Part shown: positions 1 to 10,687 of the stretch, one piece after another
How the letters are laid out: each line of letters begins with the position of its first letter
How positions within the stretch are numbered: the stretch's first letter is position 1
The notes under the pieces: generated by a model
What the model saw: only the letters and a program-made list of their open reading frames with translations
What the model was told of the DNA's origin: nothing
Databases searched by the model: none
Assembly: GCA_003255065.1 (NCBI GenBank)
Contig: QAOA01008702.1
Span: forward strand, 1-64,000
From: Cercis canadensis
Taxonomy: Eukaryota > Streptophyta > Magnoliopsida > Fabales > Fabaceae
Direction: 5' to 3'
Length of the DNA: 64,000 nt
Translations under genes and position numbers: made by a program

Positions 1-1198
1 ATGTTCAGTGGGTCAAATTTGACCCAGAAGTCAGAGTAGAGATGCTGCCGCTGGAATCTGACCCGCATGCAGAGTTTGGACCATAACTTGGATTGTAGGT
101 GTCGTATGGACTTGAAACTGGTTCCATTGGAAATATGAGATGTAGGGATTCAATTTTCGTGAAGGTTAGTTCTCCAAATTATGTATTTTTTATGGTCTTA
201 TTGGCTGTCAAATCCTGCTAATTAGTCCAGAGACCTCTTAAGAGTTAATTGGGCTTAACTCCCTCAATTCAGACCCAATTAGGCCCAAACCGGAGCCGAT
301 TTGAAGCTGAGGTCTAGAGGTTTAAACCTAGGTTATAGGTAATTTAGGTGTGTACTTAATTTCTAATGTTATAATTAGGTTAAAGGAGGCAGCGTTTTAA
401 TCATTCTAGCTAGACAATTTTTAGGCAGCTTTTGTTTTCTCTCTTATATTTTCTGGAGCTATTTGAACTATGACTTTCTTCCTCCATTGAGCTTGGATTT
501 CATCACCATGGAGGAGTAGAACTCTTGTAACCAAGTTAGACTCCTGATTAAATTTAGTTTTGTTCTTAAGATTATGTACTTAATTGAATTAAACTTAATG
601 CAATTCTTCTTTTTTGGATTTCTACCTTTCTTTAATTTTTGTATGTGTTCATGGAGATCTTTGTGATTTATATGGATGTTGAAGTAAGAAACAAAATGTT
701 GATTGATCAATCTTTAATCTGTGGTAAGAATTCAAAAAAGCTATGCCATGCTAATTGAATGTTCAGTTTTTAGATTAATCACTAATTGCTTAGTCTTTGT
801 GATTACAAGATTTGTGATTGCATGTGATTAATTGAATCCTGAGTGATAACTCAGTAGGAGCAAATTAGTCATAATTAGAGATTTCAATTGTGATTAAACT
901 CAATTAGTAGTGCTGCTGCATTAGGGTTTGACAACTTATGTTAATCTAGGGTAGATCAAACCGGTTTTTGATGGATGTCTAGCTAGATTACGTTTTTAAT
1001 CAACCTAATTAATCTTTGTTTAATTATGCATTTTACAATTTGGAAATACAATTCTGTTTTACAAAATCCCCTGTTCTTAACTTGAAATTGTTGATTACAC
1101 ATTGCATTCCTTAAGAGACAAACCCGGATTATGCCCTCTATTGAATTCTAATTAGGGGATTCGGTTTAATTTAATTTGATTAGCGATAATTCTGATCA
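1..1198 (+). repeat. Athila-like LTR, right part (3' LTR of a cut-off element)
   Basis: Non-coding. It shares ordered similarity with the LTRs at 1730-3087 and 10688-11948: the ggtcaaatttgaccc block at the start, the gcttaactccctc / cccaattaggccc block near 255-290, and the ggcagc ... ctctc leader near 390-450. It is even closer to the reverse complement of 41428-41970. It stops at tctgatca (1191-1198), a plausible LTR terminus in CA, and the coding sequence of an older minus-strand Gypsy pol begins right after it. I infer the 3' LTR of an element whose body lies left of the window. The TSD cannot be checked. Confidence 0.7.
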
Positions 1199-1724
1199 GT
1201 CGCTCTGGTCCGACCACCCTTTTCTTTTGTCAGACTGGTTTTGCACCCGTGCTAATAACAAGTTTATGACAAATGAAATTTGGGTTTATACCTGGCATGT
1301 CAGCTGTTGTCCCTGTGAATAGGTCGGCGTTGGCAACCAGAAGCTTGGTCAGCTTATTCAGGTTTGAGGGGGGAATGTTGGATCCCACCTGCACTGTCTA
1401 GTTTTATCTGCTTCCAACTTGAATCGGGACAAGCTCACCTTTGGGTCTGGGTCGGGTTTCTCGGTTTTCCCTTTTGTGATTGAGCTCGCTAATAGGAATG
1501 GAGCAGTTGGTGGATGGGTGGCCAGTGCTTTTTGGCTTTTATGGTTTGGAGTAATCAATGGATAAGCTAATATTGTAGCATGTTCTCTCCAGAAGCTGAT
1601 CTCCTCTTGCTTATCTGACGTCTTCGGAGATAGTGGGAAATTTGTGCAATAGGTGCTTTGTTGAGACTATTGCATCAATTCGATTGAGGGATGGTCGGCC
1701 CAAGATGGCATTGTAATCGGAAGA
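1199..1724 (-). pseudogene. Old minus-strand Gypsy pol: end of protease, linker and start of RT
   Basis: Read on the minus strand from 1724 downward, the translation gives a protease tail (DYNAILGRPSLN, a family hallmark following the retropepsin fold). A linker and then the start of a reverse transcriptase region follow (NADLFTGTTADMPGI, FICHKL). Several in-frame stops are present. The upstream half of the same protease lies at 11954-12336 on the same strand. The two halves were separated when the 10.2-kb element inserted at gcagt. The left end is cut by the LTR ending at 1198, within the first part of RT. This is a dead remnant. Confidence 0.8.
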
Positions 1725-1729
1725 GCAGT

Positions 1730-3087
1730 TGATAATCACAGTTTGTATGTAATAATTATCCCTCATTTTTAACTTCTTAAATCTCTTTTAATGCTTAATT
1801 TAGTGGGCTTGGCCTTATTTCATAAGTTTGGGTACATATTGGGCGTAATTGTTTTCTTCAGCATTATTAAGTTTTTGTTACTGTTTCTGTATTTTTAGTA
1901 TATCATTAGTTATGGATGTCTAAAAATTATGAATCTTACCTTGTAGGAAATATAAGAGAATTATCTACAACTTTTATTCAAACCTCCAAGGCCAATTCAG
2001 ATGTTCATTGGGTCAAATTTAACCCGAAAGTCAAAACCAAGATCCTGTAACCGGGCCTGGACCTTTGTGAAGAGATTTGGGCTTAACTTCCTCATCCTAG
2101 GACCAATTAAGCCCGAACTAGTGCCAAATTAAAGCTAAGACATAGGAGATTATTTCTAACCTAGGGGTAATCTTGGTGTGCATGTTATTTAGACAGTTTT
2201 AAGTAGAGCAAGAGGCAGCCGAGGTCATACATTCTATTCTAGGCAGTTTTTACTTTCTTTCTAGTTTTCTCTCTAGTTTCTCTGTAAGCTTTGTCCCTCT
2301 TGTTCATGGAGGACTAATTACTCAAGTCAATCTAGGTTTTTACTATGTTGATTATTAATTCTGAGATTATGCTTTAACTGTTTGAATTCCATTGTTAATC
2401 AAGTTTCTTCCCTTTCCTTTTGGATTAAATTCTGCTTGAATGCTTAATTCGGTTGAATGATTGTTCATATGTTAAAAAGAGGATTGGAAAGAGTAAATAA
2501 TGTTTCAAAGCTTTTTGGACAGATTATTTACCTTGGCTAGATTCTGGACTTAGGTAAAATTGGATTTGAATGAGTGCTTAATTCGTTTAGTCTTAGTTGA
2601 TCCAAATCCTGGTTGCTTAACCAGTAGATAATCCTTGCATCTTATTAAGGCTTCTTAATTTGATTTCATGCTGAGAATTAGGTTAATCATTGAATAGATT
2701 TTTTGTAATAAAGGATGGATTAAAATCAGAATTAGTTGATTCATTGGATTGATTGGTTTGTTAAAATTCGGTTTACTTTTTGTCGATTACTTTTTTTCGA
2801 TTACTTTCTATTGATTACTTTTTTGTCGATTACTTTCTGTCAATTACTTTCTGTGGATTACTTTTCTATCGATTACTTTCTGTCAATTACTTTCTATCGA
2901 TTACTTTTTGTTGATTACTTTCTATAGATTACTTCTACTAATCAAACCCCTTTGTTAATTAAACTTTTTAATTTGATTCCCTAATTAGAATGGTCCAATG
3001 GTTTGACTCGGTGTTACCTTATGCTGCAAGTACCTTTGGTGAACCGGATATAAATTTACTAATTTGATTAGCCTCGGCAGCTCATCA
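1730..3087 (+). repeat. 5' LTR of the Athila-like element
   Basis: 1358 bp, TGATAATC...CTCATCA. It is closely similar along its length to 10688-11948 (1261 bp). Most of the length difference comes from the internal minisatellite (11 units here, about 5 there). Divergence by scattered substitutions and small indels shows the insertion is not recent. Confidence 0.95.
2771..2938 (+). repeat. Minisatellite inside the 5' LTR (unit about 14-15 bp)
   Basis: About eleven imperfect copies of a unit like cgattactttctgt, with variants caattac, ggattac and tgattac. The matching block of the 3' LTR (11717-11800) has about five. The array is non-coding; a 63-codon frame crossing it is a by-product of the repeat. 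Confidence 0.9.
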
Positions 3088-3092
3088 AATTT

Positions 3093-3110
3093 TGACGCCG
3101 TTGCTGGGGA
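3093..3110 (+). promoter_or_regulatory. Primer-binding site, tRNA-Asp type
   Basis: tgacgccgttgctgggga lies 5 nt after the LTR end. It matches the complement of the plant tRNA-Asp 3' end (tggcgccgttgccgggga) at 16 of 18 positions. This site primes minus-strand cDNA synthesis in Athila-type elements. Confidence 0.85.
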
Positions 3111-3587
3111 CTATTCTAGTTTTGATCAATCTTATTAGGAGTGTAATTGACTGTTAATTCCCTCATTAACCGATTTTGTTGATTGCTGAAAAAGTCCCCT
3201 ATTTTTGCTTTGTGTTGGAAGTTTTTGGTGAAAACCGGCATTTTAGGCCAATTTTCACTATTTAGTATGGATTTTTGTGCTTTGATTGACCTGAAAATTG
3301 GTCAATTGAAGGAAAAGGGTTTGACAATCAAGAATTGTTGTGTTGCCACAAATTTTTCATTTTTAAGCCAAATTCCATCATTTAGACCACTTTTTTAATT
3401 TTTTAAAATTTTTATTTGATTTTTGAGTTGCATTTTCATCTAGCTTTCATTCTGTGGTGGTCTTACATTTTTTAAAAATGTTTAGATAGCTCAACTAACC
3501 CTATTTTGTTGTGTTTCTGCCTCTGTTTAGTGCATTTTGTGTGCATGATTTTAGTCCATTTCTCATTACCTTTGTACCTTTAGTGAT

Positions 3588-5140
3588 TTGTGTGATTTGG
3601 ATTCTGAAATTGATAAAACTTTCCATAGCCTGCAAAAGAAATCTAGGAGAAGACTAGTTGATAGTCTTGCTGCTAGTCCTATTCATAATCCTATTGTTGA
3701 TAATCTTGTTCTTAATAATCTTGTTGTTGATAACCTTGTTGAAAGTCTTATTGATAGTCTTACTAATTCTATTATTAATATGCCTCACAATAACATGCAT
3801 GCTAGAACTCTCAAGGAATTAGCTACCACTGATGTTGCTTATCAACCCTTAAGGATTCAATATCTTAAACTTGATATTGCTTTTGAACTCAAATATGGAT
3901 TGATACACTTGCTTCCAAAGTTCCATGGCTTTGCAGGTAAGGATCCCCATAAGCATCTAAAAGAATTCCATGTGGTATGTTCAACAAAGAAGCCACAAGG
4001 GATTGTTGAGGAGCATATCAAATTGAGGGCATTTCCTTTCTCCCTCACGGATGCAGCCAAAGATTAGCTCTACTACATTTCACAAGGTTTAGTGAGGAAT
4101 TGGAATGACATTAAAAGGCTATTCTTGGAAAAGTTCTTTCTTGCCTCTAGGACCACTGCAATCCGAAAAGATATTTGTGGCATAAGGCAGCTTCCAAGAG
4201 AGACCTTGCATGAATATTGGGAGAGATTCAAAAAGTTGTGCTCAAGCTATCCTCACCATCAAATCAGTGACCAATTTTTAATTCAATATTTTTATGAAGG
4301 TCTAATGCCTATCGAGAGGAGTATGATTGATGCTGCTAGTGGAGGAGCACTGGTGGACAAAACCCCAGAGGCTGCCAGGAATCTAATTACTAATATGACT
4401 ACTAATTCCCAAAAGTTTGGAGTTCAGATGCTTCCTACCACTAGAGGAGTCAATGAGGTTGTTGCTTCCCCCACTGACCAACAGAGAATGGAGCATAGAC
4501 TTGACGAGTTAACCTCCTTAGTGAGGCAATTGGCAGTTAGACAACAAGTACCTGCAAGTGTTTGTGGCATTTGCTCTTGTTCATCTCATCCCATAGATGT
4601 CTGCCCTACACTTCAAGATGGTGGTTCTGGATTTCAAGATTCTGTGTTACAAGACACTTCTGTAGCTGCAGGTGGTGTCTTTCCTGGTAAACCCTAATAC
4701 CAACCACAGTAGCAATCTAGATATGATCCGTACTCCAACACCTTTAACCCTGGTTGGAAAGATCATCCAAATTTTATGTATGGTAATGCAGCCCCACAAC
4801 AACAGCTAACACAATAATACAGGCAGCCATTCCAGCCACAAACCTAATTCCAGCATGCACCTAAGCAAAACCAATTTCAACCAAATAGGCCACAATTCTA
4901 GTAGCCTATGCAACAAGCTAGTACCTCAGCCACAAAAACTTAGCCTTCATTTAAGGACTTAGTGAAACAAATGACCACTAGCAACATTCAGTTCCAGCAG
5001 AGGACAAAGGGCACTATGCAAAATTTAGAAACCCAGATTAGACAATTGGCATCCTCAGTGAATTAACTACAGTCCCAGAGTTTTGGCAAACTACCTTCAC
5101 AAACAATTCCCAATCCAAACGAGAAAAATGCGAGTGTCAT
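3588..5140 (+). pseudogene. gag of the Athila-like element
   Basis: Capsid-type gag for packaging element RNA. The frame opens at 3588 without an ATG; the first in-frame ATG is at 3780. The N-terminus (3650-3775) is a low-complexity run built on DNL/VDNLV units. The core holds family motifs: LIHLLPKFHGFAGKDPHKHL, HVVCSTKKPQG, IKLRAFPFSL, WERFKKLCSSYPHHQ and GGALVDKTPEAARNLI. A Gln-rich tail follows 4700 (NPGWKDHPNF). Stops at 4065 (TAG in place of the expected Trp), 4695, 4710 and several more up to 4945 keep the same frame. Nearly all replace Gln or Trp, which suggests C-to-T decay rather than indels. Neighbours are the PBS upstream and the protease downstream. Confidence 0.9.
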
Positions 5141-5151
5141 TATGCTGAGGT

Positions 5152-5964
5152 ATGGAAAATTTGTCCAAGTGCCAACTGAGCCTAAACCTGCAAGCAAACC
5201 ACAAGAGGAGGCTGAAAGTAGTTTCTGAGCCAGTCACCCTTGAACCCAAGATCCAGCAACCTACAGTAGCTCTTCCCTTTCCACAGAGAGCCACTCAGTC
5301 CAAGAAGACAGATGAGGCTGAGAAGGATAGAGAGCTTCTTGAGACCTTCAGGAAAGTGGAAGTCAACATTCCATTGCTAGATGTCATCAAGCAAATTCTA
5401 AAGTATGTCAAGTTCCTGAAAGACTTGTGTACCCACAAGAGGAGGTTACAGGGTAATGAGAAAGTGAGCATGGGAAAGAATGTGTCAGCCATGATCCAAC
5501 CCAACCTGCCATCTGAGTGCACAAATCCTAGGACTTTCACCATACCTTGAACTATTGGAGGTAGGCCGTTCACAAACGCCATGCTAGATTTGAGTGCTTC
5601 AATCAATGTGATGCCCAAGTTCATCTATTCATCCCTGCAGATTGGAGAATTAAAGCCTACTGGAGTGGTGATTTAGCTTGCCAACAGGACTACAGCATAT
5701 CCTGCAAGACTTCTTGAGGATGTCTTAGTTAAGGTGAATGAATTAATTTTTCCAACTAACTTTTATGTGTTAAATATGGAGGATGAGTTTACATCGGGAC
5801 ATTACCCATTGATTTTAGGTAGACATTTCCTTAAAACTGCTAAGACTGTAATTGATGTGCATACTGGTACTTTTTCTATGGAGTTTGGTGATACTGTAAT
5901 TTATTTTAACTTGTTTAATGCTATGAAACATCCTTTGGAAGAGCATTCTCTGTTTTCCAAATAG
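5152..5964 (+). pseudogene. Protease region of the Athila-like element
   Basis: Retropepsin-like aspartic protease that would cut the polyprotein. The upstream linker has LLETFRKVEVNIPLLDVIKQ and LCTHKRRLQGNEKVS. After a stop at 5548 the frame continues with MLDLSASINVMP, the active-site segment. The catalytic Asp is kept, but the usual DLGAS or D[ST]GA has become DLSAS. The flap/C-terminal part LILGRHFLKTAKTVIDV is intact, and the domain ends at a stop at 5962. A second stop lies near 5673 at an expected Gln. It is offset by one frame from gag. Two stops and an altered active-site glycine make it inactive. Confidence 0.85.
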
Positions 5965-5966
5965 AC

Positions 5967-7852
5967 ATGATAGACTTGCTGGTTGATGATTTGCATTCTG
6001 ATTTGGTAGATGAATTTCTTGATATAGTAGGACTTCTAGATACTTTAGAGTGTTCTGGATGTGATAATTACAATGGAATTTGTGCTGCCTGTTCTGAAAT
6101 TTTTGAATACATGGGAAATACTGCCTCTGCCTTTTCTAATTTATTGGGATATGATGAACCTGTTTTGGAGAATAGTGTAGAGATTGCAGGTGTTGTTGAG
6201 ATTCAAATAGTAGATTTGGTTTCCCCAACCAAATTGGTCACTTCTGTGTAGTAGCCACCTACACTAGAGCTGAAACCATTATCGGACAATCTCAAGTATG
6301 CCTTTCTAGCAAAAGACGAGAAGCTGTTAGTGACCATAACAAAAAATCTGCAACCTGGAAAAGAGGAGAAGTTGTTGCAGATTTTGAGGCAACGTAAGAA
6401 GGCAATCAGTTGGACCCTTACAGACATTCTTGGTTTTAGCCCTTCCACTTGCATGCATCAGATTTTATAGGAGGATGATGCTAAACCAGTGAGGCAGCCC
6501 TAAAAATGACTTAACCCGTTGATTCTGGATATGGTCAAGAAAGAAGTGGGCAAGTTATTATCAACTGGCATCATTTACCCCATTTCAGACAGCAAGTGGG
6601 TGAGTCTAGTGCAAGTGGTTCCTAAGAAGACTGACATAACAGTAGTAGCCAATGAGCAGAATGAGTTGATTCCCACTAGAGTGCAAAACAACTGGCGAGT
6701 CTACATGATTACAGAAGACTCAACCAAGCAACTAGGAAGGATCATTTCCCTTTGCCCTTCATCAACCAAATGTTAGAGAGATTGGTAGGGAAGTCCCATT
6801 ACTGCTTCCTGGATGGTTTCTCAGGCTACTTCCAGATTCATATTGCCTCGGAGGATCATGAGAATACTACCTTTACCTATCCATTCGGCACATTTGCATA
6901 TAGGAAGATGCGCTTCAGCCTTTGTAATGCCCCAGGTACATTCCAGCAGTGTATGGTAAGCATTTTTTTTATTTTTTAGAACACCGCATGGAAGTATTTA
7001 TGGATGACTTTATTGTTTATGGCTCCTCCTTTGATGCATGTTTAGACAGCCTTTCTAGAGTACTTGATAGATGCATTGAAACTAAACTTGTTCTTAATTT
7101 TGAGAAATGTCATTTCATGGTAGAACAAGGCATAGTTTTAGGGCATGTAGTTTCTAGCAAAGGAATTGCAGTAGATAAGGCTAAAATTAATGTTATTGCC
7201 TCTTTACCCTACCCCACATGTGTGTGGCAAGTGCGTTCTTTTCTTGGTTATGCAGGGTTTTACAGGCGATTCATCAAGGATTTCGGCAAGATTGCTCTCT
7301 CATTGTCCAGACTTCTCCAAAAAGAAGTGGAATTCGAATGTGATGGGCAGTGCAGAATGACCTTTGATCAGCTGAAGCAATCTTACCTCCCCTCCCATCA
7401 TTCAGCCACCTAACTGGGAGTTTCCCTTTGAGCTTATGTACGACGCGTCCAATTTCGCAGTAGGTGTTGTCCTTGCACAGCGAGTGGACAAGTTGTCCCA
7501 CGTGATCTCCAATGCCTCTCGCACCTTGGATGCTACCCAAGCCAATTACACCACTACTGAGAAAGAGCTGCTTGCTATTATTTTTGCTTTAGATAAATTT
7601 CGTGCTTATTTGCTTGATTCTAAAGTATTTGCTTTCTCTGACCATGCAACTTTGAAGTATTTGCTCAAGAAGCCAGATGCGAAGCCAAGACTAATTAGGT
7701 GGATACTGCTCTTGCAAGAATTCGACCTTGGGATCAGAGATAAGAGCGGAGCAGAGAACTTGGTGGCAGATCACCTGAGCAGGATTGAGAGCATTTTAGA
7801 TCCACTTCCCACCCATGATTCCTTCCATGATGAGCAGCTTTTACAACTGTAG
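5967..7852 (+). pseudogene. Reverse transcriptase and RNase H of the Athila-like element
   Basis: A linker (5967-6251, acidic) leads into RT. Visible RT blocks are STCMHQIL, IIYPISDSKWVSLVQVVPKK, FLDGFSGYFQIHIA, FGTFAYRKMRFSLCNAPGTFQ and the catalytic VFMDDFIVYGSS (FMDD at 7000-7011). These are followed by FEKCHFMVEQGIVLGHV and RSFLGYAGFYRRFIKDF. RNase H (7436-7852) keeps the acidic residues in [19 protein letters not shown] and [11 protein letters not shown], then ends in VADHLSRIE. Frameshifts near 6706, 6960 (a T-run) and 7383, plus stops around 6469-6505, break the frame. The order RT-RNase H-integrase is Gypsy-type. The domain set is complete but dead. Confidence 0.9.
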
Positions 7853-9170
7853 GGTAAGACCTTTTTCTCATTGGTTTGCTGATATTGTTAATTTCTTGGT
7901 TGCTCGTGTCTTTCCTGCATGCTTTACTAGGGCTCTGTCTGATAAATTGAAAAGTGAGTCTAAGTTTTATATGTGGGATGATCCATATCTCTGGAATTTT
8001 TGTGGCGACTAGATGATTAGGAGATATGTGCCTGATAATGAATTTTAGTCTGTTCTTAGCTTTTGTTATACATTTGCATGTGATGGACACTTTGGTCCTC
8101 AACATACAACTAGGAAAGTCTTAGACTCTGGATTGTATTGGGTTACCCTATTTAGGGATGCACATATATTTTGTAAGTCTTGTGAGCAGTGTCAAAGAAT
8201 AGGGAATATTTCTCATAGGAATGAGATGCCCTAGTAGCCCTTGCTATTTTGTGAGATTTTTTATGTCTGGGGTATTGACTTTATGGGGCCTTTTTTTTGT
8301 TTCTTTTGGTTTTGTTTACATCTTGCTAGTTGTTGATTATGTGTCTAAATGGGTGGAGGCGAAAGCCACTCGAACTGATGCTTCTAGAGTTGTTGTGGAT
8401 TTTGTTAGATCACACATTTTCTGCAGATTTGGCATTCTGAAGGCTATCATCAGTGATTAAGGTTCACATTTTTGCAACCGGAGCATGGAGACTTTGGTGC
8501 AAAAATATGGAGTCGTACATAAGGTTTCCACACCTTACCACCATCAGACGAATGGGCAAGCCAAAGTCTCCAACAAGGAGATCAATCGTATCTTGGAGAA
8601 GACTGTCCAACCTAATAGGAAGGATTGAAGTTTGAGACTTGAGGATGCTCTGTGGGCATACCGAACCACTTTCAAGACGCCAATTGGGATTTCCCCCTAC
8701 CAGATAGTCTTTGGCAAAGCATGCCACCTCCTAGTGGAAATTGAGCACAAAGCATATTGGGCTGTCAAGCAGTGCAACCTTGACTTGAGTCAAGCCGGAT
8801 CCGAAAGAAAGCTCCACCTTCAAGAGCTTGAAGAGCTTCGGTTGGAAGCTTATGAGAACTCCTGCATCTACAAGGATAAGACCAAGATGCTTCATGATAA
8901 GATGTTGACAAGGAAGGAGTTCTCCATTGGCCAGAAAGTTCTACTTTATAACTCCCGTCTCAAGCTCATGCCGACAAGCTCCGTTCTAGGTGGCTTGGTC
9001 CGTTTGTAATCAATAAGGTCTTTCCTTATGGTGTGGTCGAGATTGCAAGTGAGGCTACCAACAAGGCTTTCAAAGTCAATAGGCATCGCCTAAAGCCTTT
9101 CTATGAGGGAGCCCAAGAGAATATAGTGGAGGAGGTCCACTTGCAAGAAGCCATTTACCTCATCACTTGA
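7853..9170 (+). pseudogene. Integrase of the Athila-like element
   Basis: DDE integrase that would insert the cDNA. An N-terminal zinc-binding part is seen (GHFGPQHTTRKVLDSG ... CKSCEQCQ, about 8090-8200). The catalytic core has Asp in GIDFMGP (8277-8279), Asp in AIISD (8455-8457) and Glu in NKEINRI (8578-8580). The C-terminal part includes [30 protein letters not shown] and, after a one-base shift near 8970, RWLGPF and VNRHRLKPFY, ending at TGA 9168-9170. Stops at expected Gln/Trp positions (about 8010, 8047, 8230, 8629), a T-run slip near 8285 and a stop right after the second catalytic Asp inactivate it. There is no env-like ORF downstream. Confidence 0.9.
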
Positions 9171-10673
9171 TAAGGATGTTTTTTCTCTCTCTTTTATTTT
9201 CCTTGTCCTTTTTGATTGGTGATCATTGTTATGCTTTTACATTGAGGGCAATATAAAATTTAAGTGTGAGGAAGGATTTCTGTTTAGTTTTATGTTATTT
9301 TTTTTTCTGTTTCTAATTAGTTTGTTGTTTTGTTGTTTTTAGTCTTTTGTTGCTTGTTGTTTGTTACTTTCTTTCAATTTTCTATTTCTGTTTTATGTCA
9401 TTGTGTTGTTTTCTGTTTTCTATTTTTGTTTTGTTATTTTTCTGTTTTAATTGTCTTCCAATGATGTTTTAGGATTTGTGAAGTTTTGTGAATTTGTAAG
9501 TTTGAAGCAATTACAATTTAAGGTTTATATCATGATTGAATAATTGTCTTCTTTCTTGAATTTCTTATGCTTGGTTTTGGATGTTGAATTGATGATTAAA
9601 GTTTGATAGATGCATGCCTTGTGAGATTTTGAGCCTTTTGATGGATGGATTTAGCATTTGTGCCATTCTTTTCCTTGTTGTGTGATTTTCACTCATAGAA
9701 TTTGTTTACTCTAGAGCTTGCTTGATTCTTTTTTAGGATACATTTTCACTTGCATACATAAACATAATTGAGGCATTCTTTCTTGGTTTAGCTACTTTGC
9801 CAAATAGCAAACCTTGCATCATTTCCCTTTGAGTCTATTTGTCTATCCTTTGTCTTAGCTCATTATTTGCCTATGTGAAAAATCATGTTGTTACCTTACC
9901 TTAGGGAATGGGAGAGCATTGGTTCATTGTCATTGGAGGAGCTCTTGTGCTTGTGGGTAATTAATTGTGCAAGTGTGGAGGTTGTGAAATTTATTGTACA
10001 ATGTGCAAAGTGTTATGTGAAAGAAAGAAAGAAAAAGAGCCAATTGTCTCTAAAAAAAAAGAATAATTATGAAAAGGTTGTGAAAGAAAAAGAAACAGAA
10101 AGGAATTTGTGAAAAGAAAGGAGAATATACTTTACACACTTAGAATTTAATGCTTGTCATTTGAGTTCCTCTCCAATGCTCTTTTATTCTCTTTGGGTTT
10201 TTACCTTGTTATATTCATTTTGTTCCTTTCCTTTACCTTGGCCATATTTCAATCTTGAATAAAGTCCTCTTGATTTGTGTGTGCATTTGTTGAGTAGTGG
10301 ATAAGTAGATGATAAGCAAGCTTATGGTAGTGCATTTCTTTATGAGTTTGATTGAGTGAAATACCTACTTTCTAAACACTTGAAGGATTGAGAGTGTATC
10401 TTGTGAGGATCTATCATTCTTGACTCATGTTTTTCAATTGAAGTTGTCTTGTTTGTTGATTTGAGTTGTGAAGTAATCTTATCTCATGAATGTTTTGACT
10501 CTTGAATTTAATTGCTCTTCTTGCTTATGTTGTGAACTTGTGCATTTCTTGAATATCATTGGCATGTGATTCTTTAGTTTTTGAGTTTCTTTTTGTTTTT
10601 GGAGCTTGTGCATTCCTTCTTTACTTATTTCCTTGTTTTGAAATTCTTGTTTGCCCGAGAAGTGCAAAAGCTA
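9171..10673 (+). other. 3' non-coding region of the Athila-like element
   Basis: T-rich stretch between integrase and PPT. It includes a PPT-like internal motif (gagggcaatataaaatttaagtgtgaggaagg, near 9244-9275; shown in part as its key parts gagggcaat and aagtgtgagg). A Lys/Glu-rich frame at 9885-10112 has simple composition and no family match I recognise. I see no gene here. Confidence 0.6.
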
Positions 10674-10687
10674 AGTGTGGGGGAATT
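10674..10687 (+). promoter_or_regulatory. Polypurine tract of the Athila-like element
   Basis: tgtgggggaatt directly abuts the 3' LTR start TGATAATC. This is the expected plus-strand primer position. Confidence 0.85.

Noticed and set aside
2736..2927. 63-codon plus-strand frame with repeated ITFCQLL-like units
   Set aside because: Product of the LTR minisatellite, not a gene.
9885..10112. Lys/Glu-rich frame in the Athila-like 3' region
   Set aside because: Simple composition in a non-coding tail; no env-like features.
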